Shown: positions 54,701-59,560 of the stretch, piece after piece
Layout of the letters: the number at the start of each line of letters is the position of its first letter
Numbering within the stretch: position 1 is the first letter of the stretch
From: Girardinichthys multiradiatus
Taxonomy: Eukaryota > Chordata > Actinopteri > Cyprinodontiformes > Goodeidae
Assembly (NCBI RefSeq): GCF_021462225.1
Contig: NC_061800.1
Span: forward strand, 4,598,501 to 4,662,500
Direction: 5' to 3'
DNA: 64,000 bases
Notes under the pieces: model-generated
What the model saw: only the letters and a program-made list of their open reading frames with translations
Told to the model about the DNA's origin: nothing
Database searches by the model: none
Program-made: the position numbers and the translations under genes

Positions 54701-55381
54701 TCATATTTACACCTTAGGGACATCTCATACTAAACACCCGCTACAGGCTGGTGAGATGCTGACCTGCTAAGGAATGCTGTCCGTCCTGAGCAGAGTCCAG
54801 TTTTTTTCCGTCTTTTTAATTTGTAAAACAGCTCTCTAAACTGTGTTCCTCACTGGAAGAAAAAATATGACCCCAATCATTTGGAGATTTGAATATAAAT
54901 TTGGGGGTCATTGTAATACAGATTTACTTTTGACTTTTGCTGCATTCATTTATTTTAACTTGGTTGTTTTGTAAGATGTCTTACACTGGATCAGTTTCAC
55001 AGAGTCAAGGGTTTTGAAAAAGGCCCAAGGTCACCATTTAGACACACGCAAATACCAAATACTTCGTACTACTGCATTATCAGTACATATGTACTACCTG
55101 CATTGGTAGAATTGAAAAAAGAAAAGCGTTCTGTTCATGTAGGTGGTCGTTTTATACAAAACTATTATTTAGGTGTGTCTTCCTTTTCCTTTCTCCCACC
55201 CCTGTGGCTGGTTCTGGCAGGTTATGAAGGCGGCAGCTTGCTGAAGGTCCTACGGGACATTGAGCACAGCACAGAGGTGGTGCTGGACCGCTGGAACATC
55301 AACATTGTTCCTGAAGACAAGGAGGAGAAGGGAGATCCTGTCCCTTACAGCATCATCAACAACTACTTTTCTGTGGGAGTG
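729..55381 (+). CDS. dgkg: type I diacylglycerol kinase (beta/gamma class), partial multi-exon gene
   Basis: Gene-level entry: 15 well supported exons plus one candidate, about 1.75 kb of coding sequence over 55 kb. The product phosphorylates diacylglycerol to phosphatidic acid at membranes, ending DAG signals and feeding PA signalling. Domain order seen: Ser/Pro-rich linker, two EF-hands (loops [12 protein letters not shown] and [12 protein letters not shown], all calcium positions present), C1a, C1b, short variable linker, DGK catalytic domain start with GGDGTVGW and [10 protein letters not shown]. All junctions are GT-AG and phase compatible. The N-terminal RVH exons precede the window and the remaining catalytic exons follow it; I found no continuation after 55381. 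Paralogue: TELRPILKEM, CVSK, CDGG.LRDH, ILDCIDKANFA and YEGGSL resemble DGK-gamma, whereas [35 protein letters not shown] and [15 protein letters not shown] resemble DGK-beta. Gamma is preferred (about 60:40). Confidence 0.95.
923..1890 (-). mobile_element. degenerate Tc1-like transposon relic
   Basis: Begins next to a TA with cagtgccatacaaatat, close to the common fish Tc1 terminal text cagtgccttgcaaaagtat. On the - strand, pieces of a Tc1 transposase can be read, e.g. [18 protein letters not shown] at about 1240-1300 (first catalytic Asp region) and helix-turn-helix remnants at about 1550-1690. Frames are broken many times. A TIR-internal match at about 1845-1880 suggests the other end is nearby. 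Old copy. Confidence 0.7.
2082..2102 (+). repeat. poly(T) run of 21
   Basis: An uninterrupted T tract directly at the 5' junction of the truncated Rex3 copy. It may be a target-site feature or a product of the integration. Confidence 0.9.
2103..3118 (+). pseudogene. Rex3-type reverse transcriptase fragment
   Basis: Broken coding remnant of the element above: three overlapping frames (to 2372, 2323-2976, 2894-3118) together cover the RT fingers/palm from before YxDD (here FADD) through the thumb and C-terminal tail. The N-terminal endonuclease is absent because of 5' truncation. Confidence 0.85.
2103..3160 (+). mobile_element. 5'-truncated Rex3-type (RTE clade) LINE
   Basis: Encodes the C-terminal half of an RTE reverse transcriptase in + strand pieces: RT core [11 protein letters not shown] and SSLLFADD at about 2230-2365, then [20 protein letters not shown] to the 3' end, with a frameshift near 2360 and another near 2930. 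The end reads [20 protein letters not shown] and LLPPRPGP, followed by a degenerate gatgaatacgagtatgag tail. Positions 2244-2264 match the published Rex3 survey primer RTX3-F3 (reverse complement, as I recall it). The copy is dead but fairly young. Confidence 0.88.
3780..3991 (-). mobile_element. terminal fragment of a Tc1-like element
   Basis: The stretch 3900-3991 matches the subterminal and terminal text of the cagtgccttgcaaaagtat Tc1 family, ending in tacttttgcaaggcactgta. It may be the far end of the relic that starts at 923, separated by the Rex3 insertion, or a separate copy. Confidence 0.6.
4203..4466 (+). CDS. dgkg: DGK exon: Ser/His/Pro-rich linker
   Basis: Acceptor acacaatcag, donor ccg|gtgagt; 264 nt, phase 1 to phase 1. 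The frame stays open from [14 protein letters not shown] through a Ser/Cys/His-rich stretch ([12 protein letters not shown]) to SPKLSS. No domain is recognisable. It lies between the RVH domain and the EF-hands, where family members have variable low-complexity sequence. The support is splice sites, length and phase rather than conservation. Confidence 0.72.
4467..5443 (+). other. DGK intron, no gene or repeat recognised
   Basis: Intron of 977 bp between phase-1 exons; no coherent coding or repeat signal seen. Confidence 0.7.
5444..5596 (+). CDS. dgkg: DGK exon: linker end and pre-EF-hand helix
   Basis: Acceptor caccaacag, donor gagt|gtgagt; phase 1 to phase 1. It encodes [18 protein letters not shown], then [17 protein letters not shown] and TPEDKLE, the block that precedes the first EF-hand in beta and gamma DGKs. 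The split Phe codon is completed by the first two bases of the exon at 9374. Confidence 0.93.
6869..8478 (+). mobile_element. nearly intact DD34E Tc1-like transposon, copy A
   Basis: Terminal text caggtccttctcaaaatatt is mirrored at 8446-8478; the inverted repeats run about 200 bp inwards on both sides. A TA dinucleotide precedes the left end; the right flank is tt, so that side has mutated. It contains a transposase frame with one stop. The same family recurs inverted at 24587-26103. Confidence 0.95.
7197..8201 (+). pseudogene. Tc1 transposase with one in-frame stop
   Basis: 334 codons, full length for Tc1. N-terminal helix-turn-helix paired-like domain ([31 protein letters not shown]), basic linker, then DDE domain: FLDESKF (first Asp), FQHDLAPAH (second Asp), SPDLNPIEN (Glu, 34 residues later). 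The only lesion seen is TGA at 7665-7667, where copy B has an Arg codon (AGA), so a single substitution explains it. Cut-and-paste activity would need a functional copy elsewhere. Confidence 0.93.
8994..9088. repeat. (GGAT)n microsatellite with GGAC variants
   Basis: About 95 bp of tandem ggat/ggac units. Confidence 0.97.
9374..9423 (+). CDS. dgkg: DGK exon: EF-hand 1 loop
   Basis: Starts after ttttttcccccag and ends at tca|gtgagt. It encodes (F)[16 protein letters not shown]. The loop has Asp at positions 1, 3 and 9 and Asn at 5; the Glu at position 12 is the first codon of the next exon, so calcium binding is expected to be intact. Confidence 0.96.
9730..9804 (+). CDS. dgkg: DGK exon: between EF-hands
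   Basis: Acceptor tttccccag, donor ccg|gtcagt; 75 nt, phase 0 to 0. It encodes [19 protein letters not shown] followed by [15 protein letters not shown] is beta-like and TELRP is gamma-like. Confidence 0.96.
10560..11395 (-). mobile_element. degenerate Tc1-like relic
   Basis: On the - strand this reads as eroded Tc1 transposase; the + strand shows complements of conserved parts, e.g. caccacagcatgatgtttcc (WGC/IMLWG region) at about 10743 and cctctgacatgtctggtgtgttcc (N-terminal helix region) at about 11180. Many stops and gaps. It ends about 55 bp before the EF-hand 2 exon. Confidence 0.7.
11449..11568 (+). CDS. dgkg: DGK exon: EF-hand 2
   Basis: Acceptor tattgcag, donor acg|gtatat; 120 nt, phase 0 to 0. 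It encodes [20 protein letters not shown], then [20 protein letters not shown]. The loop [12 protein letters not shown] keeps all acidic ligands. [10 protein letters not shown] is the invariant link between the EF-hands and C1a in type I DGKs. Confidence 0.97.
12124..12241 (+). CDS. dgkg: DGK exon: C1a domain, first part
   Basis: Acceptor gatctggtag, donor tcct|gtgagt; ends in phase 1. It encodes [20 protein letters not shown], then [19 protein letters not shown]. The zinc ligand pattern H-x12-C-x2-C is present. GVRKQGLCC matches gamma; [17 protein letters not shown] matches beta. Confidence 0.97.
12667..12755 (+). CDS. dgkg: DGK exon: C1a domain, second part
   Basis: Acceptor cctcctgcag, donor gat|gtaagt. 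It encodes [17 protein letters not shown] and [12 protein letters not shown], completing C-x2-C-x4-H-x2-C-x7-C. The codon split over the junction (t + ta) is Leu where I expect Phe or Tyr in this family; the frame on both sides is secure. Confidence 0.96.
12930..13110. repeat. Tc1-type terminal repeat fragment
   Basis: ataagaatattattgaaaag through tatatagattcattacacacactgg resembles long TIRs of a fish Tc1 subgroup. Only one end is present. Recognition is from memory. Confidence 0.4.
13370..13600 (+). mobile_element. old RTE/Rex3-type 3' fragment
   Basis: The + strand reads [20 protein letters not shown] and ends in gaagatggatgaataa, parallel to the C-terminus and tail of the Rex3 copy at 2103 but strongly diverged. 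Confidence 0.7.
13610..14690 (+). other. DGK intron, nothing recognised
   Basis: AT-rich intron sequence with no consistent frame or repeat unit seen. Confidence 0.5.
15110..15465. repeat. diverged tandem repeat, about 3 units of 120-135 bp
   Basis: Three copies of an AT-rich block built round ttctggataa.taattctcagtggtgttt.attggct...aataatattta (near 15183, 15308 and 15408). Units differ by substitutions and indels. The region is followed by aagatggcggc (15467-15477) and a doubled 14-mer (15532-15559). Confidence 0.75.
15532..15559. repeat. perfect 14-bp direct duplication
   Basis: The unit tggcgtcccaacac occurs twice back to back. Confidence 0.95.
16015..16131 (+). CDS. dgkg: DGK exon: C1b domain, first part
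   Basis: Acceptor gctgttttccag, donor acg|gtaagt; 117 nt, phase 0 to 0. It encodes [20 protein letters not shown], then [19 protein letters not shown]. Cys pairs CDRC and CVWC are in place. The His-to-first-Cys spacing (10) is shorter than in C1a. Confidence 0.97.
16240..17812 (+). mobile_element. 5'-truncated L2-type LINE
   Basis: RT fragment: [54 protein letters not shown], then [17 protein letters not shown] and the [20 protein letters not shown] block. A frameshift lies near 16430 and a TAA at 17033. The 3' end is gtgctatataaataaataaa at about 17788. Inserted about 110 bp after the C1b exon. Confidence 0.87.
16262..17346 (+). pseudogene. L2-type reverse transcriptase remnant
   Basis: Palm and thumb of a CR1/L2-group RT without endonuclease. 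The catalytic motif reads YTDD. Broken by a frameshift before VPQGSV and an in-frame stop after RVLMKI. Confidence 0.85.
17813..18680 (+). mobile_element. second L2-type 3' end, tandem to the first
   Basis: A 3'-UTR type sequence ending in gaattggcgctatataaataaac at about 18647-18668, with the ggaggtttcttcctgtcaaa and gggtttccttag blocks also seen at 41735-41905 and 45440-45865. It starts right after another LINE 3' end, so two L2 tails lie head to tail. Confidence 0.8.
18690..19500 (+). other. DGK intron, nothing recognised
   Basis: No repeat or exon signal seen before the polypyrimidine tract of the 19512 exon. Confidence 0.5.
19512..19610 (+). CDS. dgkg: DGK exon: end of C1b domain
   Basis: Acceptor gtccaccgcag, donor ctg|gtgaga; 99 nt, phase 0 to 0. 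It encodes [20 protein letters not shown] followed by [14 protein letters not shown]-x2-C and the last Cys of C1b are present. Confidence 0.97.
20085..20600 (-). mobile_element. Rex1/CR1-type LINE 3' fragment, degenerate
   Basis: Contains attcaattcaaaaatacttt and attaatcccaaagggaaatt (20473-20514), the complement of a LINE 3' end also seen at 39588. The left part (ctttctgtcatgttgcagctggag) resembles the RT thumb region of the - strand LINE at 35175. Orientation inferred from the tail. Confidence 0.55.
20653..20738. repeat. 13-bp tandem repeat, 6.6 perfect copies
   Basis: Unit attagaataatgt, repeated without a mismatch over 86 bp. Confidence 0.97.
21154..21868 (+). mobile_element. putative solo LTR, 715 bp
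   Basis: Starts tgtcaggatctg and ends actgcca; flanked by the direct repeat aaaat (21149-21153 and 21869-21873), the 5-bp duplication expected of an LTR insertion. Inside, tataag near 21610 and attaaac near 21788 can serve as TATA and polyadenylation signals. No gag or pol nearby. The start tgtca.gatctg is shared with the element at 23445-23943. A TIR DNA element is the alternative. Confidence 0.65.
21880..22372 (+). other. DGK intron, nothing recognised
   Basis: No repeat or coding signal seen before the linker exon. Confidence 0.5.
22373..22483 (+). CDS. dgkg: DGK exon: variable linker before catalytic domain
   Basis: Acceptor attttttccaaag, donor cag|gtactt; 111 nt, phase 0 to 0. It encodes a polar stretch [20 protein letters not shown], then [17 protein letters not shown]. 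Sequence is poorly conserved, but GDGQALQ before [11 protein letters not shown] resembles the beta linker and the short DR..G start resembles gamma. It is a known site of splice variation in the family (general knowledge). Confidence 0.85.
22573..22646 (+). CDS. dgkg: DGK exon: start of catalytic domain
   Basis: Acceptor cctgtttgcag, donor gcg|gtaagt; ends in phase 2. It encodes [20 protein letters not shown] and [12 protein letters not shown] is the hallmark first strand and loop of the DAGK catalytic fold. Confidence 0.97.
23131..23350 (+). repeat. dispersed fish repeat with (GGAT)n tail
   Basis: Text gactgttaggttaatttgtc through gccctgcaatggactggcga and tgtccagggtgtactccacc to a ggat tail. 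A second copy lies at 63415-63690 in the same orientation. It looks like the 3' part of a retroposon; family not named. Confidence 0.8.
23445..23943 (-). mobile_element. putative solo LTR, 499 bp
   Basis: Read on the - strand it runs from tgtcatgatctg to ccctgaca, with an attaaatctc polyadenylation-like site. It is flanked by gatact at 23439-23444 and 23944-23949, a 6-bp direct repeat. It shares terminal design with the + strand element at 21154 but most of the interior differs. No internal retroviral genes. Confidence 0.68.
24587..26103 (-). mobile_element. DD34E Tc1-like transposon, copy B, inverted and truncated
   Basis: Left TIR caggtccttctcaaaatatt follows ta (24585-24586). The family is that of copy A at 6869, in opposite orientation. 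The right end stops at ttatggaaaat, so about the last 45 bp of TIR are missing. Confidence 0.95.
24864..25818 (-). pseudogene. Tc1 transposase, deleted and frameshifted
   Basis: Starts [20 protein letters not shown] at 25818. A stop (TAG for Gln) follows VKPLLN at about 25459. Near 25060 about 50 bp between short gacc-type repeats are missing, which joins KWFTDH to a shifted frame and removes [11 protein letters not shown] just before the catalytic Glu. Not functional. Confidence 0.92.
26751..26755 (+). promoter_or_regulatory. CCAAT box near an X-box
   Basis: gaccaatca lies about 32 bp before the X-box palindrome at 26787. NF-Y and RFX sites are often paired in known promoters (established knowledge), but the order here is unproven as functional. 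Confidence 0.35.
26787..26800. promoter_or_regulatory. RFX X-box palindrome
   Basis: gttaccatggcaac fits the full 14-bp RFX consensus GTTRCCATGGYAAC. It lies in non-repeat intron DNA between the catalytic exons at 22573 and 32462. Confidence 0.6.
28225..29867. mobile_element. unclassified insertion inside the Tc1 relic
   Basis: About 1.6 kb interrupts the Tc1 between the first catalytic Asp region and the WGC region. Its ends are rich in gcgtg and gtgcaaa motifs, as in subterminal repeats of some DNA transposons. The right end carries a perfect 13-bp hairpin (29831-29867). No coding seen. Boundaries are inferred from where Tc1 homology stops and resumes. Confidence 0.5.
29831..29867. repeat. 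perfect 13-bp inverted repeat
   Basis: ctgttagttctcc and ggagaactaacag flank an 11-nt loop (29844-29854). Confidence 0.93.
30380..31690 (+). other. DGK intron, nothing recognised
   Basis: No exon or clear repeat seen. Confidence 0.45.
31690..32165 (+). mobile_element. degenerate Tc1-like relic
   Basis: Eroded transposase text on the + strand: [13 protein letters not shown] (WGC region, about 31800), [14 protein letters not shown] (second Asp region, DNDPKHT-like, about 31950) and [14 protein letters not shown] near 32100. Ends about 300 bp before the 32462 exon. Confidence 0.6.
32462..32536 (+). CDS. dgkg: DGK exon: catalytic domain
   Basis: Acceptor tttttcctccag, donor atgg|gtaagt. It completes Arg from the previous exon and encodes [20 protein letters not shown] followed by GPMN. 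It sits alone between introns of about 9.8 kb and 14.3 kb. Confidence 0.95.
32540..34440 (+). other. DGK intron, nothing recognised
   Basis: About 1.9 kb of AT-rich DNA; short open frames here look like chance. Confidence 0.45.
34443..34965 (+). mobile_element. internally deleted Tc1-like element with both TIRs
   Basis: Ends ctgtgcaaaagctttaggca and tgcctaaaacttttgcacac are inverted repeats, flanked by ta on both sides (34441-34442, 34966-34967). Only 523 bp remain. The C-terminal transposase part is kept at 34547-34783 ([40 protein letters not shown]), including the catalytic Glu, while the N-terminal half is deleted. Confidence 0.9.
34547..34783 (+). pseudogene. Tc1 transposase C-terminal remnant
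   Basis: 78-codon open frame left after the internal deletion; it contains the [14 protein letters not shown] end of the DDE domain. It has no DNA-binding domain and lacks both catalytic Asp residues, so it cannot transpose. Confidence 0.88.
35507..38528 (-). pseudogene. Rex1-like LINE polyprotein (endonuclease + RT), one frameshift
   Basis: The start chosen is the ATG at 38528, inside caagatggcgcc; the frame is open for another 58 codons upstream but reads unlike LINE protein. First part (38528-36363): basic stretch, APE endonuclease with [27 protein letters not shown] and LGQSDH; then the linker, [30 protein letters not shown] and VDFSSAFNT. After a one-base slip the second part (36337-35507) gives [29 protein letters not shown] and the thumb to the C-terminus. 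About 1000 residues in total, usual for the group. The damage looks recent. Confidence 0.88.
38521..38532 (-). promoter_or_regulatory. YY1-like motif at LINE 5' end
   Basis: caagatggcgcc on the - strand, overlapping the presumed start codon. It differs from the YY1 consensus core AAGATGGCGGC at one base. Confidence 0.45.
38853..38865. promoter_or_regulatory. imperfect RFX X-box-like site
   Basis: gctccctagcaac has one perfect half site (agcaac) and one weak half. Located in quiet intron DNA just beyond the LINE. Confidence 0.3.
39588..40600 (-). mobile_element. dispersed repeat with CR1/Rex1-type 3' end
   Basis: Starts caattcaattcaaagatact, ttattgatccccgaggggaa: the complement of a LINE-like tail also present near 20473. 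The rest (to about 40600) has no recognisable coding. Extent and class are uncertain. Confidence 0.5.
40737..41060 (-). mobile_element. degenerate Tc1-like relic
   Basis: The - strand reads [20 protein letters not shown] then [12 protein letters not shown], parallel to the central Tc1 catalytic region, with frames lost on both sides. Confidence 0.75.
41735..41905 (+). mobile_element. L2-type 3'-end fragment
   Basis: aataactaactctgactcca to gaattggcgctatataaata and a gaatt tail; same 3' end as at 18500-18680 and 45660-45865. Confidence 0.85.
41920..42540 (+). mobile_element. degenerate Tc1-like relic
   Basis: Recognised from gcatagtagtggtgggttaa (GGG region) and caacagaatggctaaaacag followed by caacggcccattcaaaatcc (WPxQSPD region). 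Frames are broken throughout. Confidence 0.6.
42545..43342 (+). other. DGK intron, nothing recognised
   Basis: No exon or repeat signal seen. Confidence 0.45.
43343..45157. mobile_element. possible DNA element with imperfect TIRs
   Basis: cttaaagtgcccttggcacg at 43343-43362 and tgtcacaggcacattaaag at 45139-45157 are imperfect inverted repeats. The 1.8-kb interior has two modest open stretches on the - strand (43344-43775 and 44737-44973) with no domain I recognise, plus a ttattattaataataat simple tract near 44060. Confidence 0.4.
45440..45865 (+). mobile_element. L2-type 3'-end fragment
   Basis: Contains ggtttcttcttattaaaagg, gggtttccttagatag and gtgccttgagatgatgtgtt leading to a tataaac end; the same family as the tail at 17813-18680. 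Confidence 0.85.
45870..46864 (+). other. DGK intron before the GGDG exon
   Basis: No repeat family or exon identified. Confidence 0.5.
46865..46950 (+). CDS. dgkg: DGK exon: catalytic domain with GGDG motif
   Basis: Acceptor ccttcacccag, donor atag|gtacta. It encodes [20 protein letters not shown] and [16 protein letters not shown] is the ATP-binding glycine motif required for kinase activity, so the enzyme is expected to be catalytically competent. Confidence 0.97.
47316..47405 (+). CDS. dgkg: DGK exon: catalytic domain with GTGNDLAR
   Basis: Acceptor cttgtttgcag, donor gag|gtgaga; 90 nt. It encodes (D)[20 protein letters not shown] and [19 protein letters not shown] is the second conserved block of the DAGK fold. 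KANFA is gamma-like. Confidence 0.97.
48242..49276 (-). pseudogene. DD38E Tc1 transposase with one stop
   Basis: 344 codons, complete from [20 protein letters not shown] to [12 protein letters not shown] regions ([20 protein letters not shown]), the RPRKGRPR hook, and a DDE domain with [22 protein letters not shown] and [11 protein letters not shown]. The second Asp and the Glu are separated by 38 residues, not 34. The sole lesion is TAA at 48938-48940 after TVKRRLC; the frame is the same on both sides. Confidence 0.93.
49370..49937 (+). pseudogene. LINE ORF1 fragment, SGNH esterase-like
   Basis: Reads [31 protein letters not shown] and [18 protein letters not shown], then a Pro/Ser-rich tail. 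The D-G-x-H-L block usual for the esterase active site has Cys in place of His. Starts are lost to 5' truncation. Confidence 0.7.
50320..53102 (+). pseudogene. L2-like LINE ORF2 (APE + RT), broken
   Basis: Endonuclease: [48 protein letters not shown] and [76 protein letters not shown] and KTEVIIFGP, then the thumb and C-terminus ([40 protein letters not shown]). The domain order is standard for L2/CR1 LINEs. Frames change at least four times. Confidence 0.88.
53760..55220 (+). other. DGK intron, nothing recognised
   Basis: No exon or repeat identified before the acceptor at 55218. Confidence 0.5.
55221..55381 (+). CDS. dgkg: DGK exon: catalytic to accessory domain
   Basis: Acceptor gttctggcag, donor gtg|gtaaga; 161 nt, ends in phase 0. 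It encodes [37 protein letters not shown] and [16 protein letters not shown]. The next family block (DASIAHRFH-like) was not found in the remaining 8.6 kb, so the following intron is long and the gene is open at the window end. Confidence 0.96.
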
Positions 55382-55539
55382 GTAAGATAGAATTTAATTC
55401 TGTTACATATTTCCTGTGTCCTTTTTACGGTGTATTAATTGTGAATTCTATCATGTGTATTTATACCTCAGTACACCAGATACTTAGGAAATATTCTTCA
55501 AAAATATTAAAAGCTACAGTGATTTTCATTGCAGCAAAA

Positions 55540-56380
55540 TTGTGATACAGTGTGTAAAATAAGTAGGAAACACATCAACTTAAAGTGGTACCATTGACAT
55601 AAAATGCACATCATAAAATTAATGGCAATAACCCAAGTACCAACACATAAAAAAATCAAAGCAAGTTAGTTGACAAATAAAGTTATGAGTAAAAAAAAAG
55701 GAATGTCCAAAAACTCATAGAAAGTCAAGAAGCATTTAGAAAGCATTCCTGCTGCTGTGTGCAAATCAATTTGAGCTGTTCTAATATTAACTGAAGACCT
55801 ATGACAATTGCCATTACCAAAGTACTGTTGCAAAAGATCCTGACAAAAATGGTTGCAGCTGCATTTTTAATCTTCTGAATGTTTCACTGAGTACTGTTGG
55901 GGTCATAATCTGGAAGTCTACAGAATGTCGTTTCACCATAAACCAGCCATGTCCTGGTGCCTCTTATAGGATTTCTGAAAGACCAGTCAAGAGACAAAAA
56001 ATTAGCTGTCCAAAAGCCAAAGACCACTTTCAGTGAGCTTCAGAAAGCTTCAGAAAGAAACACAGTTTCTCCCATAGAAAAATAATAAGTAATGTACTCA
56101 AAGGCCTTTATAGGAATCTGAAGATGAAACGAGTGTGGTTTTCCAGACATGACAACGGTACCAAACACACAGCCAAGGACCTCTTGATTGGATTTCAGAG
56201 AAAGACAGTAAAACTGCTAGAATAATTAAGTTAATTATTTAATTAATTTAGACAGTTTATCACCTGACTTGTATCCCAAGGAAAATCAATGTAAAGAACT
56301 GAAGATCAGAGTGCATAGAAAGGATCCACAGATCCTTCAAGATTTGAAGGCAGTTTGCTAAATTCTTTAGCAGAAGAAGC
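55540..56380 (+). mobile_element. degenerate Tc1-like relic
   Basis: Around 56135-56350 the + strand reads RHDNGTKHTAKDLLIGFQRK, LSPDLYPKENQC and RKDPQILQDLKAV, corresponding to the second Asp, the SPDLNPIEN block and the C-terminal helix of Tc1. Upstream parts are eroded. Confidence 0.7.
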
Positions 56381-56579
56381 TATCCTAATCCTATGGCTAT
56401 CCCCAGATGGTGGCAGTTAAAGTTAATCCTTTTGAAATTTAAAGAAACAATGTCATACTTGCTGTCTTTAGAAATGGGTCTAAAGCTCTCTAAATAATAT
56501 TGTTGCTCCTCCCTACAAAATAGGGTTGCGGTAGAAATGGTTTTCATTTTGCTTCGAAATTTAACCACTGTGAAAGAGT

Positions 56580-58030
56580 CATAAATTAAAGTATCTTCTC
56601 CCAGATTCAGTGCTATGTTTGTATATAGTGTTCACAAAAATGAGCATGATATATAATGCTGTCTTCAGCACTTGAGAGCAAATTGCAGTTGTGCTAGCAG
56701 AGATTTTCAGTCCTATGGTGAGGTTGGATGTAGGGTTTTATTTCCTATGTGCTGGCAGAGTCAGCAGGCACAGTAGGGAGCCTTATTGTCACAGCTGGTT
56801 CTCTACATTAATTCTGTATTTAGGAGCCATTAGTGAAAACAGAGCTATTTTACCTGCTTTGGTGAAGCTTAAAGATTTAAGGCAGAGCGGTGGATTTGTC
56901 ATTTGACCAATCCCTGAGAATGTAAACCCCAACTCTTTGACAGTGTAAATAACTCTTCTTAACACAGCAGAACAGAAATAAATACCGATTTCGTACTGTT
57001 TGAAACTCTGATAAACGATTGTGGTGTGATGAAGACTTCAGCAAGAACTTTATAAGAAAGATGATTCGATCTGTGTGGACACACAATTAGTTGAATCATC
57101 TGTTGGCTTCTGTCTCCTGTGAGACACGTTTGATCTCTTAATTGGAGGAAAGAAGGCTGCTGCCAGGTGACAGTTGCTTAGCAACCTTCTTATACTGTCT
57201 TAGATAGTGATGCTTTATTAGAACCTCAGGGACATTCATGGAGGACTGACAAACAAGGTGTTTATGAAGTTATCACAGCACTGTGCTGCTCTTCTCTTTT
57301 GGCCCCACTAGCTGCACAGGGCAAAGAAAGTGCTGTATAGTTTCTTGTTTTTCTTAATAGATTTCTCTGTGACCATTTTTCATTCTTCCTATGTCTTCTT
57401 TACCCTTGCCTGTGTATGGAAGTGTGTCTAGTAAGCCTCATAGTGGTAGTGTAAGGTCTTGTCAGTCTATTTCCCTAACTATGCCTAACATCAGTTAAGT
57501 TCTAAAGTCCTGCTTTGTGTCCAGTAATCTTTAAAGGATTGTTTGTGTGGTCCAGCTCTGGTTCGATGATATCTTTCATTCCTTAAAGAAATGGGTTCAG
57601 ATTGTTCAAGTGAGGTTCTTTTGAAAGGTTATAAGCAATTGATATGTTACCAGCAACATATAACTCTATTGGCATCTTCATTTGGTATAAATCCTGAATA
57701 GTTTGTCCTAGAGGACAAAGCTGCTTGTGAGTCCAAGAGGGACCAACCCCAAAGCCATGTTCCACCATCTTAAAACTCCAACTTCAAAATCATCACAGAA
57801 AGTGATAATTATTTACAGTGTAAAATTAGGAGGTGGTGCGCCTCCAGTGATCTCTCTGCATTGAACACATGAGAATGGAACATGTAAAGATTTATACTGA
57901 AAAATAATAAGAGTTCTGAAAGGTTCACCACCATTTTGTGAAAATTTACCTCAGAACAACACCTGCAAGTTTACAAAGCTCTCACATCTGCTGCAGATCA
58001 GGCCTGGTGTTACTGTTTGATCCCTTAACC
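56580..58030 (+). other. quiet DGK intron segment
   Basis: No exon or repeat found; it includes the RFX-like palindrome at 57173. Confidence 0.45.
57173..57185. promoter_or_regulatory. RFX-type palindrome
   Basis: gttgcttagcaac: two perfect 6-bp half sites with a 1-bp spacer, preceded by the E-box caggtg at 57164. Confidence 0.5.
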
Positions 58031-59560
58031 CAAGATACAGGTGCATCTCATAAAAAATAGAACTTTGAGAATCTTTGCCACAAGTGTCTTTCCTGGGCTA
58101 ATGAGGCAAGGACTGAACTGTTTCTCAGTGGTCCTCTTTCAAGACTAAGTTCACCAATTCATTTGGAAGTCCCAATGTTTGGAGAAAGAGAGATGAGAGA
58201 TGCACAGAATACAAGCTGCTTGAGGTCCAGTATGAAGTTTCCACAGTGATGACTGGGGGTAGCCCTGTCATCTGCCGCTGTTGGTCTACTTTGTTTTCTG
58301 AAGTTCAAAGTCACAGACAGATTGTGTAGCAACCCACTAGGGTTTTAAACCTACTGAAGTACGAGAAGAACACATGCACACGTAGATACTTGATAAAAGT
58401 TTCTGACAGAATCAGAATCAACTTTATTGGTATAAGGAATTTGACATCAGTTTCAGTTTGCTCCCTATGTACAGACATAAAAATAAACATATAAACTGGT
58501 GTTGTTAAAGATGACAAGTAGATGAAGTATGGGGCACCTCTTCAAAAGTCCACCATCATCTCCACTCTCTTGACTGGGTTAAGCTTCAGGTGGTTTTGAC
58601 CACGCATGTAGAACAACTAATGCACCTCCTGTTTGTATGCAGACCTATAATTGTCTTGGATCAGACCAATGACAGCAGTGTCATCTGTGAACTGCAAGGA
58701 CTTCACATATGGGTTCACTGAGCAATTATTTTTGTGAAGAAATAAGATGAGTAGGTAGAGAACACACCCCTGGGGGCTGCCGCTGCTGATGTATCTGGTG
58801 CCTGATGATTACCTCGTCTATGTCTGTAGTAACCAAGAACTCAGGGAAGTTGTCTGGGTCGATGATAACTTTAGAAGATCACCCTAAAGAGAAAAGTCTG
58901 ATGTTTGGTGCACTCTAGAGAAAGTGACTGGAGAATGGTGACAAACAGCCACATAAAAGTACTAGAGTGAAGCATTTAGGCTGCTATCCACAGTGCCATC
59001 CTAAAATGGTTTCCTTAACAATTTGATTAAACTCTGCTGTTATAATTTAAAAGTTGTTCCAAAAGCCACACCTTCAAGTCCATCTGAAATTTGCAGCTGT
59101 CCACATGGATAAACCAACACCTTCTGGAGAAAATTCATGGTCAGACGAGACAAAGATTGAGTTATTTGACCACAATAACAAGAATGTGTAAAGAAGTCTT
59201 TTTAGCAACTGTCAAGCATGGTGGTAGGAACATTATGCTATGGGGCTGTTAAACTGCCAGTGATACTGAGAATTGCACAATGGGAATGGAGTCATGAAGG
59301 AGGAGGAAAACCTCCAGATTCTTTGACTCAGCTGAAATCCATTGCTCGGAGGTTGATCTTGGAGAAAACTGGGTGCTCCAAGGGACAACGATACTAAACA
59401 CAAATGTAGCTCCAAACTGGTTTTGGTATGGACAAAGCCAGCTAACATTAAGCTTCTGGAATTGCCTTCCTAAAGCTCTAACTTCAAACCTTTTAAAAAT
59501 GTTGAAATAAATTTTACCAAGAGTTGCCAAATATCCAACCAGAACTATGCCAGAAGCTTG
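58030..59560 (+). mobile_element. Tc1-like relic(s) split by a LINE fragment
   Basis: Eroded Tc1 text at 58075-58310 (ccaatgtttggagaaagaga, acagtgatgactgggggtag) and at 59040-59480 (KFAAVHMDKP, WSDETKIELFDHNN, QAWW). The two parts may be one element or two families; the Rex1-like fragment lies between them. Confidence 0.6.
58410..58840 (-). mobile_element. old Rex1-like LINE 3' fragment
   Basis: Starts with the complement of the (attctg) tail (cagaatcagaatcaacttta) and runs through the same RT region as 35175-36340: ccaatgacagcagtgtcatc parallels the FADD region and aacacacccctgggggctgc the PQG region. Much more diverged than that copy. Confidence 0.8.
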
